From the NCBI GenBank assembly GCA_038521865.1, contig JBCBKO010000002.1:1-64000 (forward strand): a stretch of 64,000 nt of DNA, written 5' to 3'. This document shows, piece by piece, positions 26,450 to 34,724 of this stretch. This DNA is from CALBPI01 sp038521865. GTDB lineage: Bacteria; Pseudomonadota; Gammaproteobacteria; Steroidobacterales; Woeseiaceae. Made by a program: the position numbers and the translations under genes. The stretch's first letter is position 1. Every line of letters begins with the position of its first letter. The notes below the pieces were generated by a model that saw only the letters and a list, made by a program, of their open reading frames with translations, searched no databases and had not been told where the DNA came from.

Positions 26450-26788
26450 ATGCCAGCTAAGAAAAAGACCACCGCCACTGTGAAAAAGGCGCCGACCAAG
26501 TCAGAGATTTTTCGCCACATCGCGGAAGATACCGGCCTGACCCGTAAGGACGTTGCCGCGGTGTTCGACTCCCTGTCGGGATTGATCAAGAAAAACTTGG
26601 GCGGTCGTGGCGCACCGGGCACCTTCACGATGCCGGGCCTGATCAAAATGCGCGTTGCGAAAAAACCTGCTGTTAAGGCACGCAAGGGCGTCAACCCGTT
26701 CACCGGTGAAGAGATGATGTTCAAGGCGAAGCCGGCGAGCAAAGTTGTGAAAGTCACGGCCCTTAAAGGCCTGAAAGACATGGTCTAA
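26450..26788 (+). CDS. HU-family DNA-binding (histone-like) protein
   Basis: A 112-aa basic protein with a Lys-rich N-terminal tail (MPAKKKTTATVKKAPTKSE) followed by an HU/IHF-like fold. IFRHIAEDTGLTRKDVAAVFDSL forms the dimerisation helices (over residues 20-42). RKGVNPFTGEEMMFKAKPASKVVKVTALKGLK is the DNA-binding arm and C-terminal helix, in which NPFTGEE replaces the RNPQTGE of classical HU. This branch of the family is common in proteobacteria beside canonical HU. It probably compacts or architecturally organises DNA. It is monocistronic, ending at a strong terminator. Confidence 0.88.
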   Translation: MPAKKKTTATVKKAPTKSEIFRHIAEDTGLTRKDVAAVFDSLSGLIKKNLGGRGAPGTFTMPGLIKMRVAKKPAVKARKGVNPFTGEEMMFKAKPASKVVKVTALKGLKDMV

Positions 26789-26837
26789 TCGGCACCGCCG
26801 TTGATCTTGTCGGTCCGGATTGTAATTCGGGCGACCA

Positions 26838-26869
26838 GAAAGCCCCGCACCGCGGGGCTTTCTTCGTTT
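26838..26869 (+). terminator. Rho-independent terminator after the HU-like gene
   Basis: Perfect 11-bp GC-rich stem GAAAGCCCCGC / GCGGGGCTTTC (26838-26848 and 26852-26862) with an ACC loop, followed by TTCGTTT. It stands between convergent genes and, being a perfect inverted repeat, may stop transcripts from both sides. Confidence 0.9.
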
Positions 26870-26882
26870 GAAATCCTGTGGA

Positions 26883-27359
26883 TCAGTCGTCGGCGGCCGC
26901 GTTGACCCGGTCGGCGTGTTTGGACTTTAGTCGCAGCACTTCCGAACGGGGCACATACATGAGCTCACCGATCTGAGAGACGAGTGCATCCTCATACTTG
27001 TCCAGTGAGCCGTCCGCGAATGCAACAGACCACAGCATATCGATGACACTGGATTTCTCGTGCTCACTCAGCGCCTCGTGCAAAGTACGTGTGAACCCCT
27101 GCAGAGATACGAGATCCTCGGATGAGTCCAACCCGTCGTTCAACACATCTCTCGCTGTGTCCTCATTGAGATCGAATTGCGTCTGCAGCCGCGTCTTGAG
27201 TGTCGCAAGCTCGCGTGTATCAAGCACATCGTCCGCGCGGGCGACCTCTGCCATCAGTGTCGCGGTGGCAAGACGGACACCCTGCTCACGACCGTTGTCC
27301 GCACTGCCCGCATCCGTCGCGAGCAGCTGCTCAATCTGACGTTTAAGCCGCGACAACAC
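26883..27359 (-). CDS. TerB-like domain protein
   Basis: A 158-aa all-helical protein of the tellurite-resistance TerB / co-chaperone type. LMAEVARADDVLDTRELATL and LWSVAFADGSLDKYEDAL are the two conserved acidic helices (near 37-56 and 108-125), each with the Asp/Glu ligands typical of the family. No other ter genes are present, so tellurite resistance is not implied. It starts within the last base of the hydrolase gene stop region, as the third gene of an antiporter-hydrolase-TerB operon. Confidence 0.75.
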   Translation of the reverse strand: MLSRLKRQIEQLLATDAGSADNGREQGVRLATATLMAEVARADDVLDTRELATLKTRLQTQFDLNEDTARDVLNDGLDSSEDLVSLQGFTRTLHEALSEHEKSSVIDMLWSVAFADGSLDKYEDALVSQIGELMYVPRSEVLRLKSKHADRVNAAADD

Positions 27360-28003
27360 TAAGCAGCTCCCGGCTCGAGCGCCTCGACCAGCTGCTCACG
27401 CAGTGCAGGGAGATGCCCGTGGAAAAAGTGATCCGCCGTTTCCATTAGCGTGACTTGCACGCCGGGCGGCTGCGCATTACACCACTCGATGACTGCCTCC
27501 GGGTCGACGAGATCGTCCTGACCGCCTTGTACAACCGTCAGCGGCAGTGCGTCCGGCACGAGGGTATCCGGCGGCAAAATACGCCCTACAGGCGGCGCAA
27601 CGAGCACCAATTGATCACAGTCGCGCCGATGACTTGCAAACACGACCATGGCACTGCCGAACGAAAAACCACCGAGCACCAATCGCGTCGGTCGCAACTC
27701 CGCCCGAACCCAATCTATAACCGCCAGTACATCGTCAAGCTCGCCACGACCTTCGTCGTAACTACCCGCGCTCTCGCCAACACCGCGAAAATTAAACCGA
27801 AGCGTGGTGAGGCCCGCCAGCACCCCTGCTCGAGCGAGTGTGTACGCGACCTTGTTGGTCATTGCACCACCATGGGCAGGATGCGGGTGACATACTACGA
27901 TCACCGACTCATCCTTGCCTGACTCCGGACGCTCCAGCAGTGTTTCGAGAACGCCCGCCGGACCCTCGATCAAAGGTGTTTCACGATGTGCTGGTTTCGA
28001 CAT
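27359..28003 (-). CDS. Alpha/beta hydrolase (COG2945-like)
   Basis: A 214-aa cytoplasmic hydrolase. HPHPAHGGAMTNKVAYTLA carries the conserved HPHP oxyanion region (near 39-57). FNFRGVGESAGSYDEGRGE is next, LVLGGFSFGSAMV holds the nucleophile Ser in GFSFG (near 114), and HFFHGHLPALREQLVE holds the C-terminal His. Substrate unknown. The start overlaps the antiporter end by 23 bp and its stop overlaps the TerB-like start, so the three genes are tightly coupled. Confidence 0.85.
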   Translation of the reverse strand: MSKPAHRETPLIEGPAGVLETLLERPESGKDESVIVVCHPHPAHGGAMTNKVAYTLARAGVLAGLTTLRFNFRGVGESAGSYDEGRGELDDVLAVIDWVRAELRPTRLVLGGFSFGSAMVVFASHRRDCDQLVLVAPPVGRILPPDTLVPDALPLTVVQGGQDDLVDPEAVIEWCNAQPPGVQVTLMETADHFFHGHLPALREQLVEALEPGAA

Positions 28004-29816
28004 CTAACGGCTCACGACTCGGCTGTGGTTTCGGCGGTGTGAAGTACACAATGGTGTCGCCTGCTTTGGGTTCAAGGGTCGTCTGAGATGAGGTGAACTG
28101 CACGTTGCCTTCGCCGGAGATCACGAGAATCACCAAGGACTCCGTACTCTTGTCGTTCAGGAAGTCGCTATAGCTGTAACTCTCGGTAAGGCGGGTACGT
28201 GCAAACGTCCAACCGCGAACGTGATTGCGCCACAGCTTCTCGAACACCGCTTCTTTGTCGAACGCGATGTTGCCACGCACTTGGCGGGCAACCGATTTGG
28301 GATCATCGTCGTTGCCACCGCCCATCGGCAGCTGAAAAACTCTTGCTTGTCCAACTTCCGGTGCCAGCGCTTTGCACACCAATGCGTTGTACGCATCGTT
28401 GCTGGTCGCCGCGAGCACCGTGCGAACATGTGCAAGCTCCACCGTTTCCTCAGCGAAGTCTGAAAGAATCTCGCCGTAAAACACCGGCACACCCGCGAGG
28501 CGCGCATCACGCAACGCATGCCAGGACGAATCGGAGATCAACACATTGATGTCCAACCCGCGCAGTATTCGGGCGAGTTCGGTGGACCACGGTGACGCGC
28601 CCACAATCACGACACTGTCGCGGTGTCGCGATGCCAGCCCCAACCTTGCGGCAAGCCAGTTCAAAGAAAAACCATGCAACAGTACGGTGGCAAAAATCAC
28701 CGCGAAGACGAGCGGCAAAAGCACACTGGCGTCGTAACCCTCATCGACGAGACGCGGCCCCATAATACCGGCCGTTGCCGCGGCAACGATGCCGCGCGGT
28801 GCGATCCAGGCGAGCAACACGCGTTCATTGAACTGCATGCCCGCCCCGATGGTCGCCAACATGATGGCGGCCGGGCGAGCGATGAACAACAGCGCTGCGA
28901 TCAATGCCGCACCGCGCCAACCGATGGAAGTCAAAGACGCAATATCAAGATCGGACGTTAGCAGTACGAAAACGATCGAGACCAGCATGATCGTGATGTA
29001 CTCCTTAAATCGGCGCATGTCGCCAAATCCCGGGAGATTCATATTCGCAATCACAATACCCATGACGGTGACGGCCAACAGGCCCGCCTCGTGTTGCAAG
29101 TAGTTCGCTGCGACAAAGATCACCAAAACCAACCCAAGCATCACTGGGCTCTTCAGATATTCCGGGACAAGGCCGGCTCTGAACGCCTGCCCTGTGAGCC
29201 AGCCACCGACCGCGCCGAGTAACACACCGGAGGCAATAGCAAGTCCGAGGGACTCAAGGACATAAAGCAGACCCGAGCCCTGGCCGGTGTAAACAAAGAA
29301 CTGGAATACGATGACCGCAAGCAGCGCGCCGATGGGGTCGTTAACGATGCCCTCCCATTTGAGGTAGGAGGCGGTGCGCCGATTCAATGCGGCTTGACGC
29401 AACAGGGGCATGATGACTGTCGGACCTGTCACGACCATGATCGCGCCGAACACGAGCGACGTCGCGGTATCCAGACCGCCGATAAAGTAGGCGCATGCCG
29501 CAGCGAACACCCAGGCCATGGGCGCTCCGAGATAAACCAGGCGGCGAACCCCACTGGCCGCATGTTTCAACTCAGCCAGATTCAGGCTGAGTCCACCCTC
29601 AAACAGAATGATCGCGACACACAACCCGATCAGCGGGCGCAGAAGCTCTCCAAGCTGCTCGCTCGGGTCTACGAGTCCGAACACCGGGCCTGCGAGTATC
29701 CCGGCAGCGGCCAACAAGACGATCGCGGGTAGTCGGAGCCGCCAGGCCAGCCACTGAGCAGCGATGCCCAGCGACACGACGAAGACGATGCCGATGGAGA
29801 TATAGTCGTGTTCCAT
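27981..29816 (-). CDS. Monovalent cation:proton antiporter (CPA1 type) with Trk-type cytoplasmic domains
   Basis: A 611-aa protein. The first 400 residues form a 12-13-helix Na+/H+ exchanger domain (LFEGGLSLNLAEL near 75, VVTGPTVIMPLL near 128, KWEGIVNDPIGALLAV near 153). A nucleotide-binding Rossmann domain follows (VVIVGASPWSTELARIL near 405) and a C-terminal RCK-C-like domain ends it. It would exchange Na+ or K+ for protons under control of a cytosolic ligand. It heads the operon with the hydrolase and TerB-like genes. Confidence 0.87.
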   Translation of the reverse strand: MEHDYISIGIVFVVSLGIAAQWLAWRLRLPAIVLLAAAGILAGPVFGLVDPSEQLGELLRPLIGLCVAIILFEGGLSLNLAELKHAASGVRRLVYLGAPMAWVFAAACAYFIGGLDTATSLVFGAIMVVTGPTVIMPLLRQAALNRRTASYLKWEGIVNDPIGALLAVIVFQFFVYTGQGSGLLYVLESLGLAIASGVLLGAVGGWLTGQAFRAGLVPEYLKSPVMLGLVLVIFVAANYLQHEAGLLAVTVMGIVIANMNLPGFGDMRRFKEYITIMLVSIVFVLLTSDLDIASLTSIGWRGAALIAALLFIARPAAIMLATIGAGMQFNERVLLAWIAPRGIVAAATAGIMGPRLVDEGYDASVLLPLVFAVIFATVLLHGFSLNWLAARLGLASRHRDSVVIVGASPWSTELARILRGLDINVLISDSSWHALRDARLAGVPVFYGEILSDFAEETVELAHVRTVLAATSNDAYNALVCKALAPEVGQARVFQLPMGGGNDDDPKSVARQVRGNIAFDKEAVFEKLWRNHVRGWTFARTRLTESYSYSDFLNDKSTESLVILVISGEGNVQFTSSQTTLEPKAGDTIVYFTPPKPQPSREPLDVETSTS

Positions 29817-29852
29817 GCGTCAATCCGGCGAATCAACGGGCATTGTACATGC

Positions 29853-29892
29853 TTAGCCCCAGCTAAACGGACTCACTGAATCGCCCAGTGAG
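29853..29892. repeat. Two small palindromes in the divergent intergenic region
   Basis: TTAGC-CCCA-GCTAA (29853-29866) and CTCACTG-AATCGCC-CAGTGAG (29872-29892, perfect 7-bp arms) lie between the antiporter start and the HhH gene. They could be operator half-sites for either gene. The second is followed by a short T run, but no plus-strand transcript enters it, so a terminator role is unlikely. Confidence 0.4.
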
Positions 29893-29977
29893 CATGGTTT
29901 TTGCCAACTCCGTCATGGCGCGAGGGGCATTCGAGGGCATACGATCAGACATAACCAACACAGGGGAACGTCCGGCA

Positions 29978-30619
29978 ATGACACCGGGAACGATCGCAAT
30001 CATGTTTGTCTGCTTTGCCGCCGGCACCGGGTTGGGCTGGGCTTTGCGTCGGGAACGTCAGGATCGGCGCGCACAAATCAGTGTTGAACGCGCTCGCCAG
30101 CAGCTCGCGGCACAGCAGGAAACCATCGAACAGCTTACTCGCCAACGCGAGCAACTTCGCGAGGCTCGCCAGCAACTGAGTGATCAGCATCACCGCTCCC
30201 AACGCCAGATTGGTGTTCTGCGTGAAACGTTGGATGAAGCGAATGCCCGGGTTCGTAGCCAGTCCAAATATATCGAAACTGCGAAAAGCGCTTTCGAGAC
30301 ACTCAAGGATCAGCACCGCAATACCCGAAAACAATTGAAGCTTGTGATCCGACGAACACAAAACAATCGGAGCCCGCAGAAAAAAACCAAGCGGCAATCG
30401 GTACACTCCGGCATTCAGGCGATCCGTGGTATCGGTCCTGCGCTAGCTCGCAGACTCGAGACGCACGGCATCCGCACCCTTCAGGACCTCGCCGCTATGA
30501 GAGAACAAGACATCGACGCGTTGGACCAAAAGTTGAAATTTCCAGGCCGCATACGTCGCGATCGCTGGGTTGAGCAGGCCCGCGAGATCGTCGGAGATCC
30601 TGCCAACAACGCCGCATGA
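29978..30619 (+). CDS. Membrane-anchored coiled-coil protein with C-terminal helix-hairpin-helix
   Basis: I start at the ATG at 29978, after AGGGGAA; an upstream GTG frame covers the palindromes. The 213-aa product has an N-terminal membrane helix (IAIMFVCFAAGTGLGWAL), then about 100 residues of Arg/Gln-rich coiled coil, a basic stretch, and a C-terminal HhH motif IRGIGPALARRLETHGIRTL. Similar HhH ends bind DNA or mediate protein contacts in envelope or nucleoid proteins. Function unknown. The stop overlaps the OmpA-like start (ATGA). Confidence 0.72.
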   Translation: MTPGTIAIMFVCFAAGTGLGWALRRERQDRRAQISVERARQQLAAQQETIEQLTRQREQLREARQQLSDQHHRSQRQIGVLRETLDEANARVRSQSKYIETAKSAFETLKDQHRNTRKQLKLVIRRTQNNRSPQKKTKRQSVHSGIQAIRGIGPALARRLETHGIRTLQDLAAMREQDIDALDQKLKFPGRIRRDRWVEQAREIVGDPANNAA

Positions 30620-31068
30620 GACTTTGGCGTTTGTGGCTGTGCTGCACGCTCCTGTGCGCGCAATCCACCGCACACGCCAATCCGGAGACCATCACGGGCT
30701 GCGATCAGGACGCGACCGCATTGCTCGTAGCTCAACCGTTGCGCTTCGAACCGGGTACCGCAATTATTCTCGGTGACAACGAAGCAACCCTCGATACACT
30801 CGCCGAGCTAGCCGTGCTTTGTTCACAAGCCCGTATTATCGTCGAAGGGCATACCGACTCGATGGGTGGAGACGCGATCAACCTGGCGCTGAGCAAACAA
30901 AGGGCGAGCGCCGTCGGCAAAGCGCTACACGACAGAGGCATCTCTTCCGATCGCATTTCCAGCGAGGGATACGGTGCCAGCAAACCGATTGCCGACAACG
31001 CAACACGAGCAGGGCGCAAGCTCAATCGGAGAGTGACCGTGCGCTTCGTTCCCCGCCAGGAATCGTGA
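30616..31068 (+). CDS. OmpA-family peptidoglycan-binding protein
   Basis: A 150-aa exported protein: signal peptide to about residue 22 (AQSTAHA) followed by an OmpA C-terminal domain. IIVEGHTDSMGG, LSKQRASAVGKALHDRGI and GYGASKPIADN provide the Asp and Arg that grip diaminopimelate. It lacks a beta-barrel and a lipobox, so it is probably periplasmic. It overlaps the upstream gene by 4 nt. Its 3' end overlaps the convergent TonB-like gene by 47 bp. Confidence 0.88.
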   Translation: MRLWRLWLCCTLLCAQSTAHANPETITGCDQDATALLVAQPLRFEPGTAIILGDNEATLDTLAELAVLCSQARIIVEGHTDSMGGDAINLALSKQRASAVGKALHDRGISSDRISSEGYGASKPIADNATRAGRKLNRRVTVRFVPRQES

Positions 31069-31498
31069 ACTGCACCACATGATCGCGCATTCCAGGCGAA
31101 CCCGCAGGCCAGCGCTCTGCCAGCGCCTGCGTTATCGCCTCAGTTTCGAAGACACCCGAGGGCTCAGCCTCCAATACCTGAGCGTCGATCGTTCGACCTT
31201 CAGCATCGACCTCAACCGCGAGCATGACGAAGCCCCGAATCTCACGCTCAGGCGGCCGATAGGTCGGCAACTCGGGCGCTTCTCTCACTTCAGGCAATTG
31301 GTAGCGCGGCTCGCCAAGCAGCTCCTTCAGATCGAGCTGATCATATCCCAGCAGCAAATCTACCGGGTGTGCCTCGATCATGTCCTCGTCACGGGGGTCA
31401 TCGACGACATGGATCAGAAAGGCGGCGATGAGCGAAAGCGCCAGCGCAACCGTGCATCCACCGACGAATGCAATACCCAGCCGTGACTGCAGCGACAT
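31022..31498 (-). CDS. Short TonB C-terminal-domain protein
   Basis: A 158-aa protein with a membrane helix at about residues 8-30, a Pro/Glu-containing linker (YQLPEVREAPELPTYRPPE) and a TonB-like C-terminal domain (GFVMLAVEVDAEGRTIDAQV, then ITQALAERWPAG). It is shorter than the TonB at 17.2 kb and lacks the usual YP motif. It could serve a specific transporter or be a TonB-like envelope protein. Coding overlap with ompA-like at the 3' end is 47 bp. Confidence 0.72.
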   Translation of the reverse strand: MSLQSRLGIAFVGGCTVALALSLIAAFLIHVVDDPRDEDMIEAHPVDLLLGYDQLDLKELLGEPRYQLPEVREAPELPTYRPPEREIRGFVMLAVEVDAEGRTIDAQVLEAEPSGVFETEAITQALAERWPAGSPGMRDHVVQFTIPGGERSARSLSD

Positions 31499-31510
31499 AG
31501 CGTGTGGCGC

Positions 31511-32017
31511 CTATTCGAAGACCTGACAACGCTTGAAGCTGACTAGCTCAACTTCGAACAATAGCGTCGCGTTTGGCGGGATTGCGCCTGGGGCACCGCG
31601 TGACCCATACCCGAGCTCCGGTGCGATCTTGAGCGTTCGAACTTCACCGATCTGCATGCCGGCAACACCGATATCCCAGCCCTTGATGACGCGACCGGCA
31701 CCCAGCGGGAATTCGAAAGTCTGATTCCGATCACGCGAGCTATCGAATTTCTTGCCGCGGCCATCCTCGGCTTCAGCATCAAACAACCAACCGGTGTAAT
31801 GCATGTTCGCGAAGTCACCCTCGCCAACGGCCAGGTCCCGCCCTGGATTAACCACGGTTGCGGTCAATCCCTCCACGTCGGTGGGCACGGAAGGTTCGAA
31901 CGTGTTCATAGGTTTCTCCATCTGTACGCAGTTTTTGGCCTGCTGTTGGCAGCCGGTGACCAGAATCAGCGGCAACAGCAACAGCAGCGTCCGCCAGACT
32001 TGAGTGTTCACTTTCAT
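31511..32017 (-). CDS. FKBP-type peptidyl-prolyl cis-trans isomerase, lipoprotein
   Basis: Periplasmic folding catalyst of 168 aa. The signal VWRTLLLLLPLILVTGC has lipobox Cys23. One FKBP domain (about 60-165) has MHYTGWLFD, FDSSRDRNQTFEFPLGAGRVIKGWD (in segments), LKIAPELGYGSRGAPGAIPP and LLFEVELVSF. It lies 2 bp after msrB in the same direction, suggesting a protein-repair pair for the envelope or stress. Confidence 0.92.
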   Translation of the reverse strand: MKVNTQVWRTLLLLLPLILVTGCQQQAKNCVQMEKPMNTFEPSVPTDVEGLTATVVNPGRDLAVGEGDFANMHYTGWLFDAEAEDGRGKKFDSSRDRNQTFEFPLGAGRVIKGWDIGVAGMQIGEVRTLKIAPELGYGSRGAPGAIPPNATLLFEVELVSFKRCQVFE

Positions 32018-32019
32018 TA

Positions 32020-32436
32020 TCAGTTTTCCTTATCAGCGAAATCGAGCGCCGCCGAGTTAATGCAAAAACGCTGACCCGTAGGTTGCGGCCCGTCGGGGAA
32101 TACGTGCCCGAGGTGTGCGCCGCAATTCGCGCACAGGACCTCTTCGCGAATCATGCCGTGGCTGGTATCGCGCTGTAGAGTGACGTTGTCTCCCGCTAAC
32201 GGCAGAAAGAAGCTTGGCCAGCCGGAACCCGAATCGTATTTGTGCTCTGAACTGAACAAAGGCGACTGGCAAACGACGCAGCAATAGGTGCCATCTGCCT
32301 TGTGGTCCAGATATTCACCGGTGAACGCCCGCTCCGTGCCTTTGTTCTGCGTGATTTCGCGCTGCCGAGGCGTGAGAGCCTTAACCCTTGCCTCAAGCTC
32401 GGTACGATCCATACCGGTCGGTTGTTTCTGTGCCAT
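32020..32436 (-). CDS. msrB: Peptide-methionine (R)-S-oxide reductase MsrB
   Basis: Reduces methionine-R-sulfoxide in proteins. Two CxxC zinc pairs (CCVVC near 53 and CANC near 104), GSGWPSF, and the catalytic Cys in RFCINSAALDF near 128 are all present. It has 138 aa and no signal peptide, so it is cytoplasmic. It precedes the FKBP lipoprotein gene. Confidence 0.96.
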   Translation of the reverse strand: MAQKQPTGMDRTELEARVKALTPRQREITQNKGTERAFTGEYLDHKADGTYCCVVCQSPLFSSEHKYDSGSGWPSFFLPLAGDNVTLQRDTSHGMIREEVLCANCGAHLGHVFPDGPQPTGQRFCINSAALDFADKEN

Positions 32437-32532
32437 GCCGCCTCCTTAACCCACAAGTGTATTATGCGGTCACGATTGTCGGCCAGCCCCTCATGGTTGC
32501 AGCCAGCACAGGCGTCAGTAACACTGCGCTGC

Positions 32533-33255
32533 ATGATTGCCGAGCTCCAATCGGTCTGCGTGGACATCGGCGAGCGGCGAATCCTCCACGATATCGACCT
32601 CGCCATACCTGAACAGACCATCGTCGCGGCGATCGGTGCCAGCGGGAGTGGTAAGTCCACACTCCTGCGTCTGCTGAATGGCCTGCAAACCGCGACCAGC
32701 GGCACCATCCTTAGAAACGGCCAGCCTTTGGCTGCCGAGTCTCTGCGTGATATCCGCTTTCGCACAGGGTATGCGCTGCAGCAGATCGCGCTACTGCCGC
32801 ACATGAGTGTGCGGTCCAACATTGAGCTGCCAATGAAAATTGCGGGGCGTGATCCGGAAGCGATCGCCACGCGAGTGATTGCGCTCAGTCAGCGAATGCA
32901 GCTCACCGAATCGCAGCTGTCACGTTACCCGAGCGAGCTTTCCGGCGGTCAACAGCAAAGAGCCGGTATCTGCCGTGCATTGGCACTCGCCCCGGAGCTA
33001 TTGCTTCTCGATGAGGCCTTTTCGGGTCTCGATGCGATCACGCGAAGCGACACTCACGCGCAGTTTCTCGATATGCGGAACGACGAAATCAATAGCTGCC
33101 TGTTGGTCACACACGATCTCGCTGAGGCCAAGCGGCTGGCAGATTACTTCGTCATCCTGTCGGACGGGCGCATTGTGCGGCAGGGGCGCAAGCACGAGGT
33201 GCTCGCTGATCCGCAAGACGCCTACGCCGCGAGGCTGATCGAGCAGTGCCTATGA
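32533..33255 (+). CDS. Osmolyte (glycine betaine/choline-type) ABC transporter ATPase
   Basis: ATP-binding subunit, 241 aa from the ATG at 32533. The longer open frame upstream runs antisense through msrB and is not credible. Walker A GASGSGKST is at 35-43, signature LSGGQQQRAG near 138-148, Walker B LLLLDEAF and the switch His in VTHDLAEA. It resembles ProV/OpuCA but lacks C-terminal CBS domains, so ionic-strength gating through CBS is unlikely. The stop overlaps the start of the receptor-permease gene (ATGA). Confidence 0.88.
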   Translation: MIAELQSVCVDIGERRILHDIDLAIPEQTIVAAIGASGSGKSTLLRLLNGLQTATSGTILRNGQPLAAESLRDIRFRTGYALQQIALLPHMSVRSNIELPMKIAGRDPEAIATRVIALSQRMQLTESQLSRYPSELSGGQQQRAGICRALALAPELLLLDEAFSGLDAITRSDTHAQFLDMRNDEINSCLLVTHDLAEAKRLADYFVILSDGRIVRQGRKHEVLADPQDAYAARLIEQCL

Positions 33256-34724
33256 ATCGCTTCATTATCGCGATATTGCTCGTACTGACTGCACACTCCG
33301 GGCACGGCGCAGACGCAGTTACCGTGGGCAGTAAGAACTTCACGGAAAGCTACCTGCTCGCTGAGATTGCAGCTCAATTGCTTGAGTCCCGCGGCTATCG
33401 CGTCGACCGCAAGCCTGGCCTGGGTGGCACCAAGATTTGCTACGACGCATTGAATCGCGGGGAGATCGACATCTACCCCGAGTACACGGGCACGATCAGA
33501 AGTGCGATTCTCAACGCGGGGCCAGAGGCGGATCTCGATACCGAGCTGAAACAGATCGGGCTGCAAACTTACTCACCGCCTGGCTTCAACAACACGTATG
33601 TACTCGCCATCCGTGAGTCCGTTGCACAGTCGGGCAACCTCACCAACATCTCCGATCTCAGGCGAGCGGATCGTCTGCGCGTCGCGGTCAGCCATGAGTT
33701 TCGTGCTCGCAATGACGGGTGGGATGCCTTGGCGGCACATTATGGCTTGTCGTTACCGGTGCGCAGCATCGAACACGGGCTAGCCTACAAAGCTTTGACC
33801 GACGGCAGTATCGACATCACCGATGCGTACTCGACTGACGGAGAACTCGCACGCGCCAACCTAACCCTGCTGAACGACGATCTCGCGTTTTTCCCGCGCT
33901 ATGACGCCGTCTGGCTGGGTCGTGACAGTTTACCGGACGACGTCGCAGCGGTTCTGGCACTGCTGGAGGGTCGGATCGATGAGCAGCGTATGCAATCACT
34001 CAATGCGCGCGCGGTCATGGATAAACAGCCCATCGCAAGTGTTGCAGCAAGGTTCCTGCGCGAATCCGGCCTCGTGGAAGATACGGGCGCCGATACCAAA
34101 TCTTCCCCGATCATCGATGACCTGATTGGCAACACGCTCAGACATATTCAACTGACGCTGGTTGCATTGATTGCTGCATCAACCATCGGTGTCATGCTCG
34201 CCATGGTTGTCCAACCGATGCCACGCGCGTCATCGGCTCTGCTCTATGTCTGCAGCCTGATTCAGACCATCCCCTCCATCGCCCTGCTGGCATTGATGAT
34301 TCCACTGTTCGGGATCGGGTGGCTGCCTGCGGTCATCGCATTGTTTCTCTACGCGCTGTTACCCGTCGTGCGCGCGACTCTGACCGCGTTTAATGCCATC
34401 GAACCGGATCACCTGACGGTCGCCACCGCCTTAGGGATGACCAATAGTGAACGTCGCCGCCATGTACTCGTGCCACTCGCCATGCCGCACATCATCGCCG
34501 GTTTACGTGTGGCTGCCGTGATCAGCATTGGCACAGCGACACTGGCGGCGTTCATCGGCGCCGGCGGGCTCGGTCAACCGATCGTGACCGGACTTGCGCT
34601 GAATGACACAAACCTGATTTTGCAGGGCGCATTGCCAGCGGCAGCGCTCGCTGTGTTGACCGATTTGCTGTTCGATTTCGCAGAACGCCGGTTGGTTCCG
34701 GCGCACTTGCGACAAAAGCGCTAG
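33252..34724 (+). CDS. Fused substrate-binding protein and permease of an osmolyte ABC transporter
   Basis: A 490-aa fusion. It has a signal peptide (to about residue 21) and then an OpuAC-type periplasmic receptor (about 22-270) with VTVGSKNFTESYLLAEI, IDIYPEYTGTIRSAI and DAYSTDGELA. A permease domain of about five or six helices follows (about 295-485) with the EAA loop ATALGMTNSERRRHVLVPLAMP (in two parts). It probably imports betaine, choline or a related compound. The receptor precedes the permease, the reverse of many described Opu fusions. It ends converging on htpG, overlapping by 4 bp. Confidence 0.87.
   Translation: MNRFIIAILLVLTAHSGHGADAVTVGSKNFTESYLLAEIAAQLLESRGYRVDRKPGLGGTKICYDALNRGEIDIYPEYTGTIRSAILNAGPEADLDTELKQIGLQTYSPPGFNNTYVLAIRESVAQSGNLTNISDLRRADRLRVAVSHEFRARNDGWDALAAHYGLSLPVRSIEHGLAYKALTDGSIDITDAYSTDGELARANLTLLNDDLAFFPRYDAVWLGRDSLPDDVAAVLALLEGRIDEQRMQSLNARAVMDKQPIASVAARFLRESGLVEDTGADTKSSPIIDDLIGNTLRHIQLTLVALIAASTIGVMLAMVVQPMPRASSALLYVCSLIQTIPSIALLALMIPLFGIGWLPAVIALFLYALLPVVRATLTAFNAIEPDHLTVATALGMTNSERRRHVLVPLAMPHIIAGLRVAAVISIGTATLAAFIGAGGLGQPIVTGLALNDTNLILQGALPAAALAVLTDLLFDFAERRLVPAHLRQKR

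Noticed and set aside
29872..29900. Rho-independent terminator
   Set aside because: The hairpin and short T run lie between divergent genes, so no transcript would enter in that direction.
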